The notes below the pieces were generated by a model. The model saw only the letters and a program-made list of their open reading frames with translations. It searched no databases and had not been told where the DNA came from. A stretch of 64,000 nt of DNA, taken from Mucilaginibacter gotjawali (GTDB taxonomy: Bacteria; Bacteroidota; Bacteroidia; Sphingobacteriales; Sphingobacteriaceae). The position numbers were made by a program, and so were the translations under genes. The stretch spans positions 186,001-250,000 of the forward strand of contig NZ_AP017313.1 of the NCBI RefSeq assembly GCF_002355435.1, given 5' to 3'. Of the stretch, positions 16,692 through 25,286 are shown piece after piece; the stretch's first letter is position 1; every line of letters begins with the position of its first letter.

Positions 16692-17952
16692 AAGTATATC
16701 TGATATAAAAAATATATCTTATACCTTATTGTTGTGCATTTTGCTGATTAGCGCCTGCTCGCAACCAAAAAAGACAAAAGACGTCACGCAGGAAAAAAGT
16801 GTCACCCTGTATACCTGCCCGATGCACCACCAGATTTTGGAAGAACATCCGGGAAGTTGCCCTATCTGCGGGATGACACTCGTTAAAAAAACAGGACAAG
16901 CCAGCGAACTGGCAAGGATCAGTTTAAACACGGTATTGAAGCCGGTTAATTCTTCAGTGATCTCAACTATTGACGCTATAACGCCTGAAGAAAAGGCGGT
17001 TCCCACGCAAATTAAAGGGCAGGGCTATCTTGATTTTGATTCGAGGACATTCGATAATATTGCCGCCCGTTTTTCGGGGAGGATTGAAAAATTGTATATC
17101 AAATCCGCCTTCGAAGAAATTCACAGAGGCCAGCGAATTTTGGATATTTATAGTCCGGATATGGTCACTGCGCAGCAGGATCTGATCTTTATTACCAAAA
17201 ACTCCGCACAGGAAGCCGGGTTGATCAATGCCGCACGGCAAAAACTATTATTGCTGGGGATGACTGAACAGCAGGTAAACCAGGTGATAAAAACCGGGAA
17301 GGCTTTTTACAGCCTTCCGGTTTACAGCCCTTACGATGGGCACGTGCATGATGCGGCGCACAGCCTGATGTCCGGCCCTGCTGATCCCAAAGCAACCACA
17401 AGTGTTACCGCCAACCTGCCGCTTTCCATTAAAGAAGGCATGTATGTGCAGCAGGGGCAAACGCTGTTCAATGTAGCCAATGCGCATATGTTATGGGCGC
17501 TAATTAAAGTTGAAAACTCCTCGGTTGCAGGCCTAAGGCTAAATCAGCCTGTTGAGATCGCTTTCCCGGATATCCCCGGAAAAACCATAGAAGGCAAAGT
17601 TGATTTTATTGAACCAGCCTTGCAGGAGGGCGATAAAACCATCACCATCAGGGTCTATGTACACAATATGGATCATGCCCTGAAAGTGAACAGCATCATC
17701 AATGCAACTATCCAAACTGGTGAAACGAAGGGCCTTTGGATCCCTCGCAAGGCGATATACAGTTTAGGGCATACAACCATCGTTTGGATAAAGAACGGGC
17801 CTGTTTATTCGGCACATAAAGTAATAACGGGAACAATTGATGGTAATGAGATAGTGGTTAAAAGTGGTTTGTCTGCAACCGACAGCCTGGCATCCAATGC
17901 CCAATATTTAACAGACAGTGAAAGTTTTATTAAAACAGAAGGAAATGAATAG
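16666..17952 (+). CDS. CusB-type RND periplasmic adaptor with heavy-metal-binding domain (copy 1)
   Basis: Membrane-fusion protein joining CusA to the outer-membrane channel. The start at 16666 (MKKKMKSIKS) or 16678 is preferred; the upstream frame to 16552 lies inside the TolC gene. Lipoprotein signal with lipobox ISAC, then the metal-binding domain YTCPMHHQILEEHPGSCPIC, then barrel-sandwich and beta-barrel adaptor domains (GRIEKLYIKSAFEEIHRGQ, VYSPYDGHVHDAAHS, VEIAFPDIPGKTIEGKV). About 428 residues. Overlaps the TolC gene, so it is in the same operon. Confidence 0.88.
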   Translation: MKKKMKSIKSISDIKNISYTLLLCILLISACSQPKKTKDVTQEKSVTLYTCPMHHQILEEHPGSCPICGMTLVKKTGQASELARISLNTVLKPVNSSVISTIDAITPEEKAVPTQIKGQGYLDFDSRTFDNIAARFSGRIEKLYIKSAFEEIHRGQRILDIYSPDMVTAQQDLIFITKNSAQEAGLINAARQKLLLLGMTEQQVNQVIKTGKAFYSLPVYSPYDGHVHDAAHSLMSGPADPKATTSVTANLPLSIKEGMYVQQGQTLFNVANAHMLWALIKVENSSVAGLRLNQPVEIAFPDIPGKTIEGKVDFIEPALQEGDKTITIRVYVHNMDHALKVNSIINATIQTGETKGLWIPRKAIYSLGHTTIVWIKNGPVYSAHKVITGTIDGNEIVVKSGLSATDSLASNAQYLTDSESFIKTEGNE

Positions 17953-17984
17953 TGTCATCGATAAAAACACAAATTGTGTAAATC

Positions 17985-18448
17985 AGCTCGTCGTTATAGC
18001 ACCAAACGTTCCTACGGAACGTAGAACGGCGTTGGGATATATTTCTACCGACCAGGCGTCCCTATGGGACGCTAAATTCACGAAATTCGTTTCGGAAGAA
18101 TGGGGGGCCGGCAATTTTCCTGACAACCGGACATCCCCTCAGGATACCGCATGCGCCCAGCTCCCGTCAAATGGCCATTTGGTCGGCATTCGCGCTTCTA
18201 ATCAGGCCTTGCCAAAGGATGTAGCACCAGCCGCACTCATCCCGGAGGGACGTTTGGGTGGTAGCATCAAGAGCAAAACAGGGTTAAGCGTTCCATCGGC
18301 TTCGGTATATTTTTCTACCAATCCGGCGTCCCTATGGGACGAGAAATTTGAAGCACTCGTCCCGGAGGGACGTTTGGTTGGTAGCATCCAGAGAAAAACA
18401 GGCCTAAGCGTTCCATTGGAACGCCTGGTGAGTAAGCGCCCCATCGAA
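17985..18448. repeat. tandem and dispersed palindromic repeat island inside the efflux operon
   Basis: Units such as CGTCCCTATGGGACG (near 18058 and 18329), TCCCGGAGGGACGTTTGG (near 18240 and 18360) and CGTTCCTACGGAACG (near 18006). A longer unit of about 60 bases at 18239-18297 recurs at 18359-18417, period 120. The island happens to be open in the frame of the downstream adaptor, so gene callers extend that protein through it; the translation has no protein-like features. It has probably replaced the native leader of the adaptor. Confidence 0.85.
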
Positions 18449-19693
18449 TTGCTCCAACGGAAAGGTTATAAAAAAACGGGGAAGTTATTTGTTTTGGTTT
18501 TCCTGTTTGCAGTTCTACTTTCATCGTGCAAACAAAAAACACAACCCATTGCCAGGGTACAGGACAAAGTTTATTACACCTGCTCCATGCACCCGCAAGT
18601 ACATGAATTACATCCGGGCAATTGCCCCATTTGCGGCATGAAGCTGATAAAAGTTGAGTTTACCGGTGCGCCGGCAGGTCCCGATAAAAACAAACTGGTG
18701 CTTACTGCTGCTCAAATTCAGCTTGCAGGCATTCAAACCGATACGGTTAAAGAAGAAAATACCGGCAGCGAAAAAACCATTTCGGGAACAGTAACCACCA
18801 ATGAAAACAAGGCGGAAGAATTGAGCGCAAAAATTGCGGGAAGGATACAGCAGTTGTTTGTACGTGCGCCCGGCGAAAAGATCAGTGCCGGCCAGCCCAT
18901 CTATGCTATTTATAGTGAAAACCTGCAGGAATCGGAAAAAGAATACCTTTTAGCCAAACAACAGCAAAAAGTATTGCATAATCCCGATGTGGATTATGCG
19001 CAACTCATCAGCGCGGCAGAAAACAAACTTTTATTGTGGGGATTGACACCGGCGCAGATCAGGAACCTGGCGGCATCCGGCAAAGTATCGCCAACGGTAA
19101 CGGTATACAGCAAGGTAAATGGAACAGTAAGCGATATCGCCGTTCATGAAGGCGATTATGTAACCGAAGGCATGACGATCTTAAAAACCCAGGCATTAAG
19201 CAGCCTTTGGGTGCAGGCCCAGGTTTATGCCAGCGAAACCGGCTATTTTAAAGTGAATGACCAGGTAAATGTTTCCTTCCCCGATTTGAACGGGCAGGTA
19301 ATTACGGGTAAGGTTGAATTTATGAACCCGGAACTATCCGATAACTCCAAAGTGGATTTAATAAGGATCAGTATCCCCAATAACCAGGGAGTGATCCGGC
19401 CTGGGATGCAGGCTTATATCGCCATGAACAAGGGCGGGAAACGTTCGCTGGCAATCCCGGCTTCAGCGATATTATCAAGCGGCACAGGCAATACCGTTTG
19501 GGTCAGGAATAGTGACGGCAGTTTTTCCATGCGGCAGGTTAGCCTGGGCGCGGGAAATAACTCTTTTGTGGCTATTATATCCGGCTTAAGCCCGGGCGAA
19601 GTGGTGGTAAGTAACGGCGCTTATTTATTGAACAGCGAATATATTTTTAAAAACGGGGATGATAAAAAGGGAATGGCGGGGATGAAGATGTGA
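18449..19693 (+). CDS. CusB-type RND periplasmic adaptor with heavy-metal-binding domain (copy 2)
   Basis: Second adaptor, about 414 residues from a TTG at 18449 (GTG at 18428 is the alternative). The frame is open back to 17918 but that part is repeat DNA. No ATG lies between the repeats and the signal LFVLVFLFAVLLSSC, whose lipobox makes this a lipoprotein. Metal-binding domain YTCSMHPQVHELHPGNCPIC, then adaptor domains (GRIQQLFVRAPGEKISAGQ, VYSKVNGTVSDIAVHEGDYV, VNVSFPDLNGQVITGKVEFM). Met-containing tail MAGMKM. Having two CusB-type adaptors for one pump is unusual; they may form a mixed hexamer. Confidence 0.82.
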   Translation: MLQRKGYKKTGKLFVLVFLFAVLLSSCKQKTQPIARVQDKVYYTCSMHPQVHELHPGNCPICGMKLIKVEFTGAPAGPDKNKLVLTAAQIQLAGIQTDTVKEENTGSEKTISGTVTTNENKAEELSAKIAGRIQQLFVRAPGEKISAGQPIYAIYSENLQESEKEYLLAKQQQKVLHNPDVDYAQLISAAENKLLLWGLTPAQIRNLAASGKVSPTVTVYSKVNGTVSDIAVHEGDYVTEGMTILKTQALSSLWVQAQVYASETGYFKVNDQVNVSFPDLNGQVITGKVEFMNPELSDNSKVDLIRISIPNNQGVIRPGMQAYIAMNKGGKRSLAIPASAILSSGTGNTVWVRNSDGSFSMRQVSLGAGNNSFVAIISGLSPGEVVVSNGAYLLNSEYIFKNGDDKKGMAGMKM

Positions 19694-19743
19694 GTTTTTC
19701 TAAAAAAATATCATACAAAAACGCAACATAATTTTTCCGTTGT

Positions 19744-19830
19744 TTGAAGTCTGGTAACTTCGGATTACCATGCTCGTAGTCGTAAACTACAAGTATAGCC
19801 AATTCGCATACGATCGACGGGGAGTAATAG
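19744..19830. repeat. probable dispersed repeat with two small hairpins
   Basis: Contains GGTAACTTCGGATTACC and GTAGTCGTAAACTAC, two short perfect-stem hairpins, between the adaptor stop and the convergent HTH gene. No coding pattern. It may also serve as the end of the efflux operon, but there is no clear T run. Confidence 0.45.
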
Positions 19831-19852
19831 ATTCACGAACTTAAGCTTTTTA

Positions 19853-20401
19853 TTAATAAGCAAATTCAAGTCTGTTCTTAACGTGTCTGCTTTCTTCTAT
19901 CCTGATGCCGGTATTGGTCATAATTTCATGTTCCTTGTCTTTTTGTAACAGTTTGAACCATGCAAGGGCGGGGATCATACCATTCGAATGTAGTTCCAGC
20001 CTGATAACGAATTTTTCAGTAGGCTTCCGGTGATTGTTACGGTATTGGCTAAATACGGCAGGGGTTACATCAATCTCTGCTGCAAATTCTTTGTCCTGTT
20101 TGTTCTGTATGTTCACATATTCGTTTAAGAAATATCCAAAGTTTAAAACAGCCTGGTATTGATTGCTGCCAATATAATCTTCCAGCTGGAATTTCAATTG
20201 CAGCAATTTATCATAAATCTGTTGTTGAGGGGTTCTGTTCGCAAACTGTTTTCTTCGTTCTTGCCAAAATTCTTCTTCTTCCTGTTTTTCTTTTACAGTC
20301 AAAGGCTCCTTTGAGGGAAATATAAAAGCTTCTGCCAGTTCCTCATTACTCAGCTTCTTAAAATCCGTTAATTCATACCTATTGCTCATCTTGTTTTTCA
20401 T
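19853..20401 (-). CDS. helix-turn-helix protein, candidate antitoxin/regulator of a GNAT pair
   Basis: 182 residues with a charged, glutamate-rich N-terminal half (about 35-60) and a Cro/XRE-like helix-turn-helix at about 104-140: EFAAEIDVTPAVFSQYRNNH then RKPTEKFVIRLELHS. The C-terminal IPALAWFKLLQ segment resembles HigA-type antitoxins of Bacteroidota. It overlaps the 3' end of the upstream GNAT-like gene by 23 bases, a typical toxin-antitoxin layout in which the regulator follows. Autoregulation through the palindrome at 20880-20900 is inference. Confidence 0.7.
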   Translation of the reverse strand: MKNKMSNRYELTDFKKLSNEELAEAFIFPSKEPLTVKEKQEEEEFWQERRKQFANRTPQQQIYDKLLQLKFQLEDYIGSNQYQAVLNFGYFLNEYVNIQNKQDKEFAAEIDVTPAVFSQYRNNHRKPTEKFVIRLELHSNGMIPALAWFKLLQKDKEHEIMTNTGIRIEESRHVKNRLEFAY

Positions 20402-20858
20402 AATATTTCTTAATTAAGGATAAGGAATTATTTCCGTGAGTAATTAAAAATAATTTCGTGGAAACAAATCCATATGCACGCTGATAGTAGGCTTCTAATT
20501 CAGTTTTGGGCTTCAAGCAAACATAGCCACCGTATCCGGCTTCAAATGCCCCTCTGCATGCAAATGCAATTAAGCAACCAGCTATCCTTTGATATTGCTT
20601 TGCTTTACTTACATTCTCCAAAGATGACGCGAGAAGCCTGATTTCAATTGCAAAGTCGGCGGGGCGATCAGCCAATGACATTAACCCCAGGGGCTCATCA
20701 ATACCTTCAGCGGTTAATTTGTAGACATCATACTGCTTTTCTTTATTCCAGTTGAAGTCAAAACGCTTACTTTTATTGATTAACGCAATCTCCTTAGCAT
20801 CGAGTTTACTGACAGTAGCCTGAATTTCGCTGCCACTTTCGCTATGTATTACATGCAT
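20379..20858 (-). CDS. GNAT-like N-acetyltransferase, candidate toxin partner
   Basis: 159 residues. The middle LGLMSLADRPADFAIEIRLLA (beta strands 3-4), then YQRIAGCLIAFACRGAFEAGYGGYVCLKPKTE and YYQRAYGF match the GNAT acetyl-CoA-binding core and the C-terminal Y-x-x-x-GF pattern, although the usual RGxG/A loop is degenerate. The substrate is unknown. Coupled to the downstream HTH gene. GNAT toxins paired with DNA-binding antitoxins (TacAT, AtaTR) acetylate aminoacyl-tRNA; whether this distant relative does so is untested. Confidence 0.65.
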   Translation of the reverse strand: MHVIHSESGSEIQATVSKLDAKEIALINKSKRFDFNWNKEKQYDVYKLTAEGIDEPLGLMSLADRPADFAIEIRLLASSLENVSKAKQYQRIAGCLIAFACRGAFEAGYGGYVCLKPKTELEAYYQRAYGFVSTKLFLITHGNNSLSLIKKYYEKQDEQ

Positions 20859-20865
20859 TATAATT

Positions 20866-20900
20866 CAAATATACACAATAGTTTACAATTTACGTAAACT
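20866..20900 (-). promoter_or_regulatory. promoter and palindromic operator of the GNAT/HTH pair
   Basis: Minus-strand -7 box TATATTTG at 20866-20873, 7 bases before the ATG. Upstream, AGTTTAC (20880-20886) and GTAAACT (20894-20900) form a perfect 7-bp inverted repeat with a 7-base spacer, placed over the -33 region: a good position for repression by the HTH protein. Confidence 0.6.
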
Positions 20901-21050
20901 TTTCCTTTCAAACTAAAGAACTGCTGCCCGGATTTTTAGCTACCGGTGTACTATGGTTGTTGCCTAAGCCTACCGGCATAGCATTCGCAAACACATACCA
21001 TTGACATCGTTTTTCTCTTAGTTTGGTTATGATAATGTAAACTCTTTCTT

Positions 21051-21072
21051 CCGGACTTTCGGACTTTTTCCC
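21051..21072. repeat. single arm of the AGTCCGAAAGTC repeat before lipA
   Basis: CCGGACTTTCGGACTTT is the reverse complement of part of the left arm at 7671-7702, and the flanking bases also match. It ends directly before the lipA -7 box. Confidence 0.6.
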
Positions 21073-21080
21073 TATTTTTG
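21073..21080 (+). promoter_or_regulatory. -7 box of lipA, leaderless spacing
   Basis: TATTTTTG followed by TTCG and the lipA ATG at 21085. As at recF and 11241, the start site would coincide with the start codon. Confidence 0.5.
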
Positions 21081-21084
21081 TTCG

Positions 21085-21963
21085 ATGATTGAATTGCCCG
21101 TAGTTCCGGTAAACCAGATGTCCCGTAAGCCGGATTGGCTGAGGGTGAGGCTCCCCGTAGGTAAAGAATATGCCCAGGTAAGGGGCCTTGTTGATGAACA
21201 TAAGCTGCATACCATTTGCGAAAGCGGTAATTGCCCCAATATGGGCGAATGCTGGGGCGCGGGTACCGCTACCTTTATGATATTAGGGAATATCTGCACA
21301 CGTTCCTGTTCATTTTGTGCGGTGGCAACCGGCAGGCCATTGGCTGTAGATATAGACGAACCTAATCGCGTAGCCAATTCCGTGAAGCTAATGGGTGTCA
21401 AACATTGCGTGATCACCTCTGTCGACCGCGATGATCTAAAAGACGGCGGCTCCATTATCTGGGCCGAAACCATCAATGCCATCCGCAGGGAAAGCCCTGA
21501 AACTACGCTGGAAACCCTGCTCCCGGATTTTAGAGGTGTTTGGGAAAACCTGGAACGCGTGCTGGAGACCCGCCCTGAAGTGGTTTCGCATAATTTAGAA
21601 ACTGTTAGGCGTTTAACCAAAGAAGTGCGCATACAGGCCAAATACGACCGCAGTCTGGAATGTTTAAAGCATATAGCAGCAGCCGGATTGCGCACCAAAT
21701 CGGGTATTATGCTGGGCCTGGGCGAAACAGAAGAAGACGTATTGGAAGCCATGCAGGATCTGCTGGATGCAGGCGTTCAAATACTTACTTTAGGACAGTA
21801 TTTACAGCCCACCCGCAATCATCATCCCGTGATAGACTGGATCCATCCGGATCAATTTGCAAAATACAAACAAATAGGGCTTGATATGGGTTTCAGGTAT
21901 GTGGAAAGCGGGCCGTTGGTACGCTCATCGTATCATGCAGAGAAACACTTGTTTGAAATCTGA
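21085..21963 (+). CDS. lipA: lipoyl synthase
   Basis: Radical-SAM enzyme that inserts two sulfurs into octanoyl groups on E2 and GcvH proteins. 292 residues. The auxiliary-cluster cysteines are in [12 protein letters not shown] and the SAM-cluster cysteines in [15 protein letters not shown]; the C-terminal [10 protein letters not shown] supplies the serine ligand of the auxiliary cluster (RSSY). The start MIELPVVP is the one I expect from related Sphingobacteriaceae. Followed after 24 bases by an ECF sigma factor gene. Confidence 0.97.
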   Translation: MIELPVVPVNQMSRKPDWLRVRLPVGKEYAQVRGLVDEHKLHTICESGNCPNMGECWGAGTATFMILGNICTRSCSFCAVATGRPLAVDIDEPNRVANSVKLMGVKHCVITSVDRDDLKDGGSIIWAETINAIRRESPETTLETLLPDFRGVWENLERVLETRPEVVSHNLETVRRLTKEVRIQAKYDRSLECLKHIAAAGLRTKSGIMLGLGETEEDVLEAMQDLLDAGVQILTLGQYLQPTRNHHPVIDWIHPDQFAKYKQIGLDMGFRYVESGPLVRSSYHAEKHLFEI

Positions 21964-21987
21964 TAATTCCTTTATATATTCAGCCCA

Positions 21988-22539
21988 TTGAGCAAAAAAC
22001 GAAAAATATCGCTTACTGAAGAGGAATTGGTTCTTGCATTGAGAAACCGAGAAAAGATCGCTATTGAGGCGCTTTATGACATGTATTCGGCTTCTTTATT
22101 TGGGGTGGTTTCCAGGATTGTTGTTGATACTGCTACCGCTGAAGATCTTTTACAGGAAACTTTTGTAAAAATATGGCATTCTTTTTCAGGTTACAGTACC
22201 GAAAAAGGCCGGTTATTTACCTGGATGGTAAACATTGCCCGCAACCTGGCGATTGATAAATTAAGGTCGAAAGATTTTAAGAACCAGAATAAAAACCAGG
22301 AGCTCGAAAATAACGTAACTTTCATAGACGAACAAAGAAACACAGTTTACAAACCTGAGCTGTTGGGTATCAAGGAATTGGTGGAGACACTAAAACCCGA
22401 ACAAAAGCTAATTCTTGATCTCGTGTATTTTAAGGGTTATACCCATGTGGAAGCTGCCGACGAACTGGGCATCCCTTTGGGTACCATAAAAACACGTTTA
22501 AGAATGGCCATACAGCAACTCAGAAAACATTTTAACTGA
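21988..22539 (+). CDS. ECF RNA polymerase sigma factor (sigma-70 family)
   Basis: 183 residues from a TTG start (MSKKRKISLTEEELV). Region 2 is visible at about 25-95 (ALYDMYSASLFGVVSRIV, AEDLLQETFVKIWHSF, GRLFTWMVNIARNLAIDKLRS), and region 4 at about 125-180 with HTH GYTHVEAADELGIPLGTIKTRL. The 9-base gap to an anti-sigma gene marks a sigma/anti-sigma pair. SigK-like by size and partner. The stimulus is unknown. Confidence 0.9.
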   Translation: MSKKRKISLTEEELVLALRNREKIAIEALYDMYSASLFGVVSRIVVDTATAEDLLQETFVKIWHSFSGYSTEKGRLFTWMVNIARNLAIDKLRSKDFKNQNKNQELENNVTFIDEQRNTVYKPELLGIKELVETLKPEQKLILDLVYFKGYTHVEAADELGIPLGTIKTRLRMAIQQLRKHFN

Positions 22540-22548
22540 ATTTGAGCA

Positions 22549-23373
22549 GTGGAAGATATTAAAGCATATATAGAATCGGGGATACTGGAACTTTACGTTT
22601 TGGGGGATATGAGCCCAGCCGAAAAGTTGCAGGTGGAGGAGCTGGCTTTAAAGCATCCGGCCATAAAAGCTGAACTGGATGAAATAGAGCGGTCGATGGA
22701 ATTATATGCTGAAAAAAATGCCGTTGAACCCGTTGAACATTTGCGCGGCAGGATCTTAAACAGCCTGCTGACAAACTTCGCCGACGACAGTACTTTCGAT
22801 AAGGTTATAGAAAAGCCTAAAGATAATGTGGTTGCGTTTTCGGCTCCCAAAACAACTAATTTTTACAAATATGCTTTTGCAGCATGCCTGGCCTTACTGT
22901 TAGCCAGCATAGTGGCGCTGGTATCTATGTACAATAAGCTTCAGGATTCTAACAGCACCATTGCTGCGTTGCAATCAGACAAACAGCATTTTGCAAATAC
23001 TGTTAGTTTAAAAGAAGGTGAGCTGGAAGTGTTACAGGACGCATCTTTTAAATTCCTGAAATTGCAGGCAACCACAAAAGCGCCCACCGGATCGCAGATA
23101 ACCGTTGCGTGGAGCCCTGCAAAGAAAAAAGTGTGGATCGATATGAAATCGTTGAAAATGCCTGAAAACGACAAGGAACACCAATACCAGCTTTGGGCGC
23201 TTGTTGCCGGAAAGCCGGTTGACCTGGGTGTTTTTGATGCCAATGCAGACACCGCCGACATGAAGCAAATGAAATCTATAGCTTCTGCGGATGCTTTTGC
23301 CGTTACCCTGGAGCCTAAAGGCGGCAGTCCAACGCCTACGATGGACGAAATGATGGTTATCGGTAAGTTTTAA
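22549..23373 (+). CDS. anti-sigma factor (RskA-type, single-pass membrane)
   Basis: 274 residues, GTG start. N-terminal anti-sigma domain (about 1-75, ESGILELYVLGDMSPAEKLQVEEL), one transmembrane helix (about 105-126, YAFAACLALLLASIVALVSMY), a short coiled coil, then an extracytoplasmic RskA C-terminal domain (VAWSPAKKKVWIDMKSLKMP, YQLWALVAGKPVDLGVFDA, FAVTLEPKGGSPTPTMDEM). It should hold the adjacent sigma factor at the membrane until a signal triggers its proteolysis. Confidence 0.88.
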   Translation: MEDIKAYIESGILELYVLGDMSPAEKLQVEELALKHPAIKAELDEIERSMELYAEKNAVEPVEHLRGRILNSLLTNFADDSTFDKVIEKPKDNVVAFSAPKTTNFYKYAFAACLALLLASIVALVSMYNKLQDSNSTIAALQSDKQHFANTVSLKEGELEVLQDASFKFLKLQATTKAPTGSQITVAWSPAKKKVWIDMKSLKMPENDKEHQYQLWALVAGKPVDLGVFDANADTADMKQMKSIASADAFAVTLEPKGGSPTPTMDEMMVIGKF

Positions 23374-23654
23374 TCCGTGATTGCTTTTTTTGGTTAGTAT
23401 CCCCCCTGAAAAACCCGTGGAATTTCTTTGTAATTAAATATTTACAAAACATTAATGTAAATCAGTTTGTTGCTAACTATAGTTTTTAAAACAATAAAAA
23501 CTATTTTTTACGTTTTAATTGTAACTATAAAGACAGTTAAGCTGTCTTATGGTTGTAGCAGGTTAAGCGGAGGATTGCAGATTACAAGATGTTGGAACAA
23601 CCTGCCAAATAATTTTGAGTATTTTGTTCTTATAAGATCAGTTAATAGTTAATT
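23374..23654. other. intergenic stretch, no gene seen
   Basis: About 280 AT-rich bases between the convergent anti-sigma and nnr genes. An open frame at 23467-23652 has no protein-like composition or start context. The segment 23520-23600 shows short self-complementary runs (AAGACAGTTAAGCTGTCTT), but no recognised RNA family. Confidence 0.4.
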
Positions 23655-23687
23655 AAAAAAGCCGTACCAATACTTACGGCTTTTTTT
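23655..23687. terminator. bidirectional terminator between anti-sigma and nnr genes
   Basis: AAAAAAGCCGTA (23655-23666) pairs with TACGGCTTTTTT (23675-23686), with T runs on both strands, so it can end both convergent transcripts. The nnr stop codon overlaps its right T run. Confidence 0.85.
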
Positions 23688-25191
23688 ATGCCAACAACTT
23701 AGCCATCGTTAACGGAACCCTCGCCGCCACTTGCGAAGGCAGTATAACATTTATCTTATTGGGCAAGGCCAATTCATCACCGGCCTTACCGTGAAGGTAG
23801 GCTCCTAATATACAGGCTTCTTCTGGTGTATAATGCTGTGCCAGCAGGGCCGAAATAATTCCAGTCAGTACATCGCCCATGCCGCCAACAGCCATAGCCG
23901 GGTTACTGGTGGTATTGAAATACACCTTTCCGGCAGGGCTGATTACTATTGTATAATCATTTTTTAACAGGATAAACACAGCATATTCCCTGGCTTTTTG
24001 GATCCCCGTTTGAATGCGTTGCCACCAGTTGCCGTGGTCGCCAAAAAGCCTGTCGAACTCTTTCATGTGCGGCGTTAAAATGGAGTTTTCAGGAACAGAC
24101 CGCCATAATTCCCTGTGAATAGTCAGCAAGTTAAGCGCATCCGCGTCAATCACTAGTGGCTTTTTGTAGTTGGTAAAAACGTCCGTTATTAACTCGACCG
24201 CGAGTTCGTCCTTGCCGAGCCCGGGGCCAATGCCGATGGCGCTAAATTTAGCCCACTCAATCGTGGGTAGCTGCATGTCATGTCTCACTATCGCCATAAT
24301 TTCGGGCATATAAGCGTTTAAGGCCGTAAGTCCGCTTTGCGGTATACACGCCGTTGTTAACCCCGATCCGGCATAAACGCAAGCCGAGGCGCTTAGCAGT
24401 GCTGCCCCCATCGTTTCGGGTTGCCCGGCAACAATCAAAGTATGCCCGTAAGTACCTTTATTACTGAACCGGTGGCGGGGTTTAAGCATTTTGCGGATAT
24501 CCTTTTCCTCAACCGCCAGGTACGGCAAATGAAGTGATTGTACAAAATGCTCGTCAATCCCGATATTAACTGCCTCCCAGCATTTAATATAAGGGCCTGA
24601 TTCAGGCAGTAAAAAGTTGATTTTTGGCTGCTGGAAAGTAATTACCAGGTCGGCTTTCAAAATCCCGGCGCCATGGGGTATTTCACCATCGGCAAAAAAG
24701 CCGGTTGGTACATCAACGGCAACTATCGTTTTATCCAGGCTGTTTAAATGATCAACCAGCCTTTTATAATCGCCCTCAAGCGGTTTGTTTAAACCGGTGC
24801 CTAACAGGGCGTCGATTATAAGGGGGCAGTCCTCAATTGGAAAACCGCTTCCAGGGTGTATTTCTGATATGCTGATGGATGTTTTTTTTAGTCGTTCAAG
24901 ATTGGTATTAAAATCTGGTGTAGACTTATCCGAAAACCGCGCCACTTTGACATTGATCTTTTTATATTGATGATCGTCAAGCATCCGGGCAATGGCCAAA
25001 CCGTCGCCGCCGTTGTTACCGGTACCGCAATAAACCGAGATGGCCTGGTCTTTATCCGGAAAATGGTTGATAAACCAGCCCACAAATGCCTTTGATGCCC
25101 GCTCCATCAGGTCGATGGAGGCAATCGGCTCATGAGCGATGGTATATGCATCCGCTTCGCGGATCTGGGGGGCAATTAGTAAAGGCAGCAT
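23686..25191 (-). CDS. nnr: bifunctional NAD(P)H-hydrate epimerase / ADP-dependent NAD(P)H-hydrate dehydratase
   Basis: Repairs hydrated NAD(P)H. Start preferred at 25191 (MLPLLIAPQIREADAYT); 12 more residues are possible from 25227. N-terminal YjeF epimerase domain (about 1-215) with CGTGNNGGDGLAIARML, LLGTGLNKPLEG and VDVPTGFFADGE. C-terminal ribokinase-like dehydratase (about 225-500) with KGTYGHTLIVAGQPETMGAA, GIGPGLGKDE, IDADALNLL, ILTPHMKEFDRLFG and the GGMGDVLTGIISALLAQ nucleotide loop. About 501 residues, full length. Single gene. Confidence 0.95.
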   Translation of the reverse strand: MLPLLIAPQIREADAYTIAHEPIASIDLMERASKAFVGWFINHFPDKDQAISVYCGTGNNGGDGLAIARMLDDHQYKKINVKVARFSDKSTPDFNTNLERLKKTSISISEIHPGSGFPIEDCPLIIDALLGTGLNKPLEGDYKRLVDHLNSLDKTIVAVDVPTGFFADGEIPHGAGILKADLVITFQQPKINFLLPESGPYIKCWEAVNIGIDEHFVQSLHLPYLAVEEKDIRKMLKPRHRFSNKGTYGHTLIVAGQPETMGAALLSASACVYAGSGLTTACIPQSGLTALNAYMPEIMAIVRHDMQLPTIEWAKFSAIGIGPGLGKDELAVELITDVFTNYKKPLVIDADALNLLTIHRELWRSVPENSILTPHMKEFDRLFGDHGNWWQRIQTGIQKAREYAVFILLKNDYTIVISPAGKVYFNTTSNPAMAVGGMGDVLTGIISALLAQHYTPEEACILGAYLHGKAGDELALPNKINVILPSQVAARVPLTMAKLLA

Positions 25192-25286
25192 AATGCTTAA
25201 AGTTACGATTGCAAAATTTGTTTGCAAATACTTTTAGCAGATAAGAATTATGCTATAACGCGATGTTCTGGCGGTGAACCGATGGG

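Noticed and set aside
17918..18427. N-terminal extension of the second CusB adaptor
   Set aside because: Encoded by tandem palindromic repeats and overlapping the previous gene; the lipoprotein signal starts only after it.
20908..21210. 100-residue minus-strand frame before lipA
   Set aside because: Overlaps the conserved lipA N terminus and the lipA promoter; no family features.
23467..23652. 61-residue frame and possible small RNA between anti-sigma and nnr genes
   Set aside because: Low-complexity AT-rich translation, no start context; no stable conserved RNA fold could be recognised by eye.
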